From Paraplanobispora takensis (lineage in GTDB: Bacteria; Actinomycetota; Actinomycetes; Streptosporangiales; Streptosporangiaceae): 64,000 nt of DNA. The DNA lies in contig NZ_BOOK01000039.1 of assembly GCF_016863195.1 (NCBI RefSeq), forward strand, positions 62,001-126,000. The letters run 5' to 3'. Below the pieces are notes generated by a model. That model saw only the letters and a list, made by a program, of their open reading frames with translations. It was not told the origin of the DNA and ran no database searches. Of this stretch, positions 60,243 through 64,000 are shown in pieces. The position numbers and the translations under genes are program-made. The number at the start of each line of letters is the position of its first letter. Position 1 is the first letter of the stretch.

Positions 60243-61397
60243 TCAGCCGAGCTTGTGGAAGAACTGGCGGAGGTCGCCGACCAGGAGGTCGGGGGCGTCG
60301 TGGGCCGACCAGTGGCTGCCGCGGTCGAACTCGTTCCAGGAGACGATGGCGGCGTGGTCGCGCTCGGCGAAGCGCCGGAGCGGTGTGAAGTCGTAGGCGA
60401 AGGCGGCCAGGCCGATGGGGACGGTGGTGGGCTCGGCCGGGTGCCGGGCGTGGTGGTCCTCGTAGTAGAAGCGGGCCGACGAGGCGGAGGTGTTGGTCAG
60501 CCAGTAGATCGCGGCGTTGGTGATGACCACGTCGGGGTCGACCGCCTCCCCGAGCAGCTGGCCGGCCCAGGCGAGCTGCCCGGCGGGCGAGTCGGCCAGG
60601 GCGTGCGCCAGGTTCTGCGGCTTGGTCGCCTGGAGCTGCGCGTAGGCCGACATCTCCTCGTTGAAGGACTGCAGGAACGCCAGCAGCTCCATGTCCTTCT
60701 GCGACAGGCCCTCGAACTCGGCCGGGTCCCCCGAGGGGAAGGAGAAGATCTGGGTCACGTGCACGCCGATGACGTGCTCCGGATCGACGCGCCCGACCTC
60801 GGGGGAGATCAGCGACCCGGCGTCGTTGCCGTGCGCGCCGTACCGCTCGTAACCCAGGCGGTGCATGAGCTCGGCCCACGCGCGGGCGACGCGGTGGCGG
60901 TTCCATCCCCGCTCCCGGGTCGGACCGGAGAAGCCGAAGCCGGGGATGGACGGGATCACGACGTGGAAGGCGTCGGCCGGGTCGCCCCCGTGGGCCCGGG
61001 GGTCGGTGAGCGGGCCGATCAGGTCCAGGTACTCGACGATCGTGTTGGGCCAGCCGTGGGTGAGGATCAGCGGCGTGGCGTCGGGCTCGGCCGAGCGGAC
61101 GTGCAGGAAGTGCACGGTCTGGCCGTCGATCTCGGTGATGAACTGCGGGTACTGGTTGATCTTCGCCTCCCAGGCCCGCCAGTCGTACTCGTCGCGCCAG
61201 CGCTCGACGAGGCGCTTGACGTAGGACAGCGGGACGCCGTACTCCCAGCCGGGCGGGACCGGGCCGGTCTGCGCCCCGCCCGCGGCGGGGTCGGGCGGCA
61301 GCTCCTCGGCCCAGCGGGTGCGGGTCAGTCGATCCCGGAGGTCGTCGAGGTCGGCTTGCGGGATCTCGACGCGGAAGGGGCGGATCTCGGTGCTCAA
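60243..61397 (-). CDS. Epoxide hydrolase, alpha/beta-hydrolase with EHN domain
   Basis: Hydrolase of 384 residues. The N-terminal EHN segment ([24 protein letters not shown]) is typical of juvenile-hormone/microsomal-type epoxide hydrolases. The oxyanion motif is [13 protein letters not shown], the nucleophile elbow GAHGNDAGS carries the Asp, and two Tyr in the cap (YYEDHHAR region) can donate the proton; the final His is expected near [12 protein letters not shown] 61397 is selected because GAGGAG lies six bases before it, and the ATG at 61472 would lie beyond the promoter. The paired operator upstream ties it to the exporter and NmrA-type gene. It probably opens epoxides in xenobiotics or natural products. 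Confidence 0.93.
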   Translation of the reverse strand: MSTEIRPFRVEIPQADLDDLRDRLTRTRWAEELPPDPAAGGAQTGPVPPGWEYGVPLSYVKRLVERWRDEYDWRAWEAKINQYPQFITEIDGQTVHFLHVRSAEPDATPLILTHGWPNTIVEYLDLIGPLTDPRAHGGDPADAFHVVIPSIPGFGFSGPTRERGWNRHRVARAWAELMHRLGYERYGAHGNDAGSLISPEVGRVDPEHVIGVHVTQIFSFPSGDPAEFEGLSQKDMELLAFLQSFNEEMSAYAQLQATKPQNLAHALADSPAGQLAWAGQLLGEAVDPDVVITNAAIYWLTNTSASSARFYYEDHHARHPAEPTTVPIGLAAFAYDFTPLRRFAERDHAAIVSWNEFDRGSHWSAHDAPDLLVGDLRQFFHKLG

Positions 61398-61424
61398 GGA
61401 CTTCTCCTCTGCGATCACTGGAGC

Positions 61425-61468
61425 GGATCGATCTGTTCCAATAATATCAGAACGGAATGATTTGTTCC
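61425..61468 (-). promoter_or_regulatory. Promoter with paired GGAA-N7-TTCC operator, epoxide hydrolase
   Basis: One perfect box GGAA-N7-TTCC starts at 61454 and one with a single change (GGAT) at 61425, 29 bases apart. On the minus strand the upstream box is followed by GTTCTG and TATTAT (complement of 61441-61446) as -10, with TGGAAC as -35, 17 bases away. The second box ends 27 bases before the TTG start. Confidence 0.75.
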
Positions 61469-61641
61469 ACAAAAGAGGTCGGCGATCTCGGAGGTGACGG
61501 CGATACGGGCACGGCCGGACATGGACATTGAGCCGCCTTGTCCAGATAATTCGGTGAATCTACGGATCGCGACTTCCGTCATCGCGGCTCCCCGTCAACT
61601 CCCGGTGATCTCCCATGCCCGGGTGACAGAAGGGCTGCCCC

Positions 61642-63198
61642 ATGAAACGGACCTCCCGCCTCCTGACGCTCACAGTCTCGCTCTTGTTGGCGTTCGCGGG
61701 AATCCTCATCACACAGACATCGGCCCACGCGGCCAACCTGCTGCAGAACCCCGGTTTCGAGAGCGGCGCCCTCTCGCCCTGGTCCTGCTCGGGCGGGCTC
61801 GGATCGGTGACCGGCTCCCCGGTCCGCTCCGGCACGAAGGCGCTGGCCGGCGCGGTCAGCGGCTCCGACACCGCCCGCTGCTCCCAGACCGTGGCCGTCC
61901 GGCCGAACACCGCCTACACCCTGACCGCCTGGGTCCGCGGCAACTACGTGTACCTCGGCGTGACCGGCGGCGGCTCCACCTGGACCCCGTCGGCGACGGC
62001 CTACACGCAGCTGACCGTCTCCTTCACCACCGGGGCGAACCAGACCGGCGCCGAGGTCTATCTGCACGGCTGGTACGGCCAGGGCACCTACCATGCCGAC
62101 GACATCGGTCTCGACGGGCCCGGGGGCACCCCGACGCCCACCGCCACGCCCACGGTCACGCCGACCCCGACGATCACGCCCACGGTCTCCCCGACCCCCA
62201 CGGTCACCCCGACCGTCACCCCCACGGTCACGCCGACGGGCGACACCTGCCCGGTGAAGTCCAGGCCCGCGGGCAAGGTGCTCCAGGGCTACTGGGAGAA
62301 CTGGGACGGCGCGAGCAACGGCGTGCACCCGCCGTTCGGCTGGACGCCGATCACCGACGCGCGCATCCGGCAGCACGGCTACAACGTCGTCAACGCCGCG
62401 TTCCCGGTCATCCGCTCCGACGGCACCGTGCTGTGGGAGGACGGCATGGACGCCACCGTGAAGGTCGCCACCCCGGCCGAGATGTGCCAGGCCAAGGCCG
62501 CCGGCCTGACGATCCTGATGTCCATCGGCGGGGCGACCGCGGGCATCGACCTCAGCTCCGCCGCCGTCGCCGACCGCTTCGTCGCGACCGTCGTGCCGAT
62601 CCTGAAGAAGTACAACTTCGACGGCATCGACATCGACATCGAGACCGGCCTCACCGGCAGCGGGAACATCAACCAGCTCTCGCCCTCCCAGAGCAACCTC
62701 ATCCGCATCATCGACGGCGTGCTCGCCCAGATGCCGTCCGACTTCGGCCTGACCATGGCCCCGGAGACGGCCTACGTGACCGGCGGCAGCGTCACCTACG
62801 GCTCGATCTGGGGCGCGTACCTGCCGATCATCAAGAAGTACGCCGACAACGGCCGCCTGTGGTGGCTGAACATGCAGTACTACAACGGGAGCATGTACGG
62901 CTGCTCCGGCGACTCCTACTCCGCGGGCACCGTCCAGGGCTTCACCGCCCAGACCACCTGCCTGAACAACGGCCTGGTCATCCAGGGCACCACGATCAGG
63001 GTCCCCTACGACAAGCAGGTCCCCGGTCTGCCCGCCCAGCCCGGAGCCGGGGGCGGTCACATGTCGCCCTCCCTGGTCGCCCAGAGCTGGAACGCCTTCA
63101 ACGGCAACCTCAAGGGGCTGATGACCTGGTCCATCAACTGGGACGGCTCGAAGAACTGGACCTTCGGCGACAACGTCAAGGCCCTGCAGGGCCGCTAG
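61642..63198 (+). CDS. Secreted GH18 chitinase with N-terminal carbohydrate-binding module
   Basis: Extracellular chitinase of 518 residues. Signal peptide residues 1-31 end ...TSAHA. A CBM4/9-like or related carbohydrate-binding jelly roll covers 32-157 (NLLQNPGFESGALSPWSC...). A Pro/Thr linker follows at 160-197, and the GH18 barrel at about 203-518 has SIGG on strand three and FDGIDIDIE on strand four with the proton donor Glu334. The barrel start VLQGYWENWDG and end TWSINWD are typical of bacterial subfamily chitinases like ChiC/ChiD of Streptomyces. AGAAGGG precedes ATG 61642. Upstream an inverted repeat TGGACA-N11-TGTCCA (61522-61544) may be regulatory; no DasR site is seen. Confidence 0.95.
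   Translation: MKRTSRLLTLTVSLLLAFAGILITQTSAHAANLLQNPGFESGALSPWSCSGGLGSVTGSPVRSGTKALAGAVSGSDTARCSQTVAVRPNTAYTLTAWVRGNYVYLGVTGGGSTWTPSATAYTQLTVSFTTGANQTGAEVYLHGWYGQGTYHADDIGLDGPGGTPTPTATPTVTPTPTITPTVSPTPTVTPTVTPTVTPTGDTCPVKSRPAGKVLQGYWENWDGASNGVHPPFGWTPITDARIRQHGYNVVNAAFPVIRSDGTVLWEDGMDATVKVATPAEMCQAKAAGLTILMSIGGATAGIDLSSAAVADRFVATVVPILKKYNFDGIDIDIETGLTGSGNINQLSPSQSNLIRIIDGVLAQMPSDFGLTMAPETAYVTGGSVTYGSIWGAYLPIIKKYADNGRLWWLNMQYYNGSMYGCSGDSYSAGTVQGFTAQTTCLNNGLVIQGTTIRVPYDKQVPGLPAQPGAGGGHMSPSLVAQSWNAFNGNLKGLMTWSINWDGSKNWTFGDNVKALQGR
62128..62237. repeat. Pro/Thr linker repeats of the chitinase
   Basis: Short repeats built from ACGCCCACGGTC and CCGACCCC encode alternating Pro and Thr with interspersed Val, Ala and Ile. 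They form the flexible, probably extended linker between the binding module and the catalytic barrel. Confidence 0.85.
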
Positions 63199-63204
63199 GA
63201 ACCT

Positions 63205-63238
63205 GAGGGCCGTTCCCGGACGTCCGGGAACGGCCCTC
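63205..63238. terminator. Perfect 34-bp palindrome between chitinase and fdhD
   Basis: GAGGGCCGTTCCCGGA (63205-63220), CG, then its exact complement (63223-63238): a fully symmetric 34-bp sequence, seven bases after the chitinase stop and six before the converging fdhD stop. It should act as a terminator in both directions. Confidence 0.88.
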
Positions 63239-63244
63239 GGGGGG

Positions 63245-64000
63245 TCACGGCTCGATGCGGTGCGCTCCGGCGTAGACGTTGAAGCGCTCGCCGCGCAGGA
63301 AGCCGACCAGCGTCAGGCCGAACTCCCTGGCCAGGTCCACCGCCAGGGAGGACGGCGCGGAGACCGCGCACACGACCGGCACGCCCGCGGTCAGGGCCTT
63401 CTGCATGATCTCGTAGCTGGTCCGGCCGCTGACCATGAGGACGTGCCCGGTCAGCGGGAGACGCCCCTCCAGCATGGCCCAGCCGGTGAGCTTGTCCACC
63501 GCGTTGTGCCGTCCCACGTCCTCGCGGAGCGCCACCAGCCCGCCGTCCGGGGTGAACAGCCCGGCCGCGTGCAGCCCCCCGGTCCGGCCGAAGACGCCCT
63601 GGGCGTGCCTGAGCCGGTCCGGCAGGCCGTACAGCACCTCGGGCGAGACCCTCAGGTCGCCGGAGACCGGCAGGGGGGCGCAGCGGTCGCGCAGGGCGTC
63701 CAGGCTCGCGGTGCCGCAGACCCCGCAGGCGCTGGAGGTCAGGAAGTGCCGGTCGAGGGAGGGCAGATCGGGCAGGCTGTCACCGCGCAGCCGTACGGTG
63801 ACCGTGTTGTAGCGCGCCTCCGGCGCGACGTCCTCGTCGGTGCAGTAGGAGACGGACGCGATGTCGCCCGGCGCCGCGACGCCCTCGCCGTACAGGAACC
63901 CCGCGGCCAGCTCGAAGTCGTGCCCCGGCGTCCGCATGGTGACGGCCACGGTCCGGCGCGACGGCGGGGCACCGGGGGCGGTGACGGTCAGGCGGATCTC
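63245..64000 (-). CDS. fdhD: Formate dehydrogenase accessory sulfurtransferase FdhD, N-terminus outside the window
   Basis: Sulfurtransferase that passes sulfur from a cysteine desulfurase to the molybdenum cofactor of formate dehydrogenase. The frame is open through 64000, so the first residues lie beyond the right edge; about 251 codons are visible. TPGHDFELAAGFLYGEG is the family start block, SACGVCG holds the two Cys that carry sulfur, and GGLHAAGLF, REDVGRHNAVDKL and SGRTSYEIMQKA are all intact. The C-terminus ends FNVYAGAHRIEP as usual. A formate dehydrogenase gene is expected nearby outside the window. Confidence 0.96.
   Translation of the reverse strand, partial: EIRLTVTAPGAPPSRRTVAVTMRTPGHDFELAAGFLYGEGVAAPGDIASVSYCTDEDVAPEARYNTVTVRLRGDSLPDLPSLDRHFLTSSACGVCGTASLDALRDRCAPLPVSGDLRVSPEVLYGLPDRLRHAQGVFGRTGGLHAAGLFTPDGGLVALREDVGRHNAVDKLTGWAMLEGRLPLTGHVLMVSGRTSYEIMQKALTAGVPVVCAVSAPSSLAVDLAREFGLTLVGFLRGERFNVYAGAHRIEP

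Noticed and set aside
61500-61641. DasR site upstream of the chitinase gene
   Set aside because: No TGGTCTAGACCA-like sequence is visible; only a weaker TGGACA-N11-TGTCCA inverted repeat.

Overview
The window is chromosomal DNA of a high-GC actinobacterium, about 70% GC in typical coding stretches. GTG and TTG starts, ATGA/GTGA stop-start overlaps, a biotin carboxylase/BCCP fusion with a separate small epsilon subunit, a type VII secretion (WXG100/EccC) pair and a Tad/Flp pilus operon all fit Actinomycetota. A Streptosporangiaceae-like soil organism is my inference from gene content and style, not from a marker gene. No rRNA, tRNA, CRISPR array, transposase or integrase was recognised.

Positions 1-7052 hold a glycoside import and hydrolysis operon: the 3' part of a GH31 glycosidase, a lipoprotein solute-binding protein, two MalF/MalG-type permeases and a secreted GH3 glycosidase. 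A small-heat-shock gene with an HspR-like MerR regulator follows (7239-8121). Next is a lower-GC two-gene block, a HipA-like kinase plus a DUF3037 protein (8230-9932), that looks acquired. A second sugar region (10015-19247) has an LplABC-type ABC transporter on the minus strand, divergent from a ROK regulator, then a cytoplasmic GH3 paralogue and a LacI regulator. Copies of GAAGCGCTTC stand before both GH3 genes and suggest one LacI regulon covering both sugar regions.

Positions 19417-29512 carry a membrane-anchored Gly-rich protein, an acyl-CoA carboxylase alpha subunit, an SDR dehydrogenase, and a WXG100 protein facing a large EccC ATPase that starts with a ubiquitin-like/FHA-like region. 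From 29844 to 41264 runs one long Tad-type pilus operon: SAF/CpaB-like, CpaE-like with a degenerate P-loop, TadA ATPase, TadB, TadC, Flp-like pilin, three TadE/G-like proteins, a LysM plus SARP/BTAD membrane protein, a lipoprotein and a secreted protein. Most junctions overlap by 1-26 bases, and two tiny coupled reading frames and several tandem coding repeats sit inside.

Positions 41396-50149 contain an NmrA-type reductase, two alkylation-repair genes (ogt and an Ada-AlkA fusion), an NYN nuclease-like protein, acyl-CoA carboxylase epsilon and beta subunits, and a two-gene ABC exporter. Then come PEP carboxylase (ppc) with a DasR-like operator upstream, an XRE regulator divergent from an MFS transporter, a membrane glycosyltransferase-like protein divergent from a two-component system, a 14-TM-type drug exporter, an epoxide hydrolase, a secreted GH18 chitinase and a truncated fdhD at the right edge.

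The strongest cross-gene signals are regulatory: (i) the GAAGCGCTTC set; (ii) a paired GGAA-N7-TTCC operator placed identically around the predicted promoters of three distant genes (NmrA reductase, DHA2 exporter, epoxide hydrolase), whose regulator is not in the window; (iii) a family of terminators sharing a CCGTACGG stem core.
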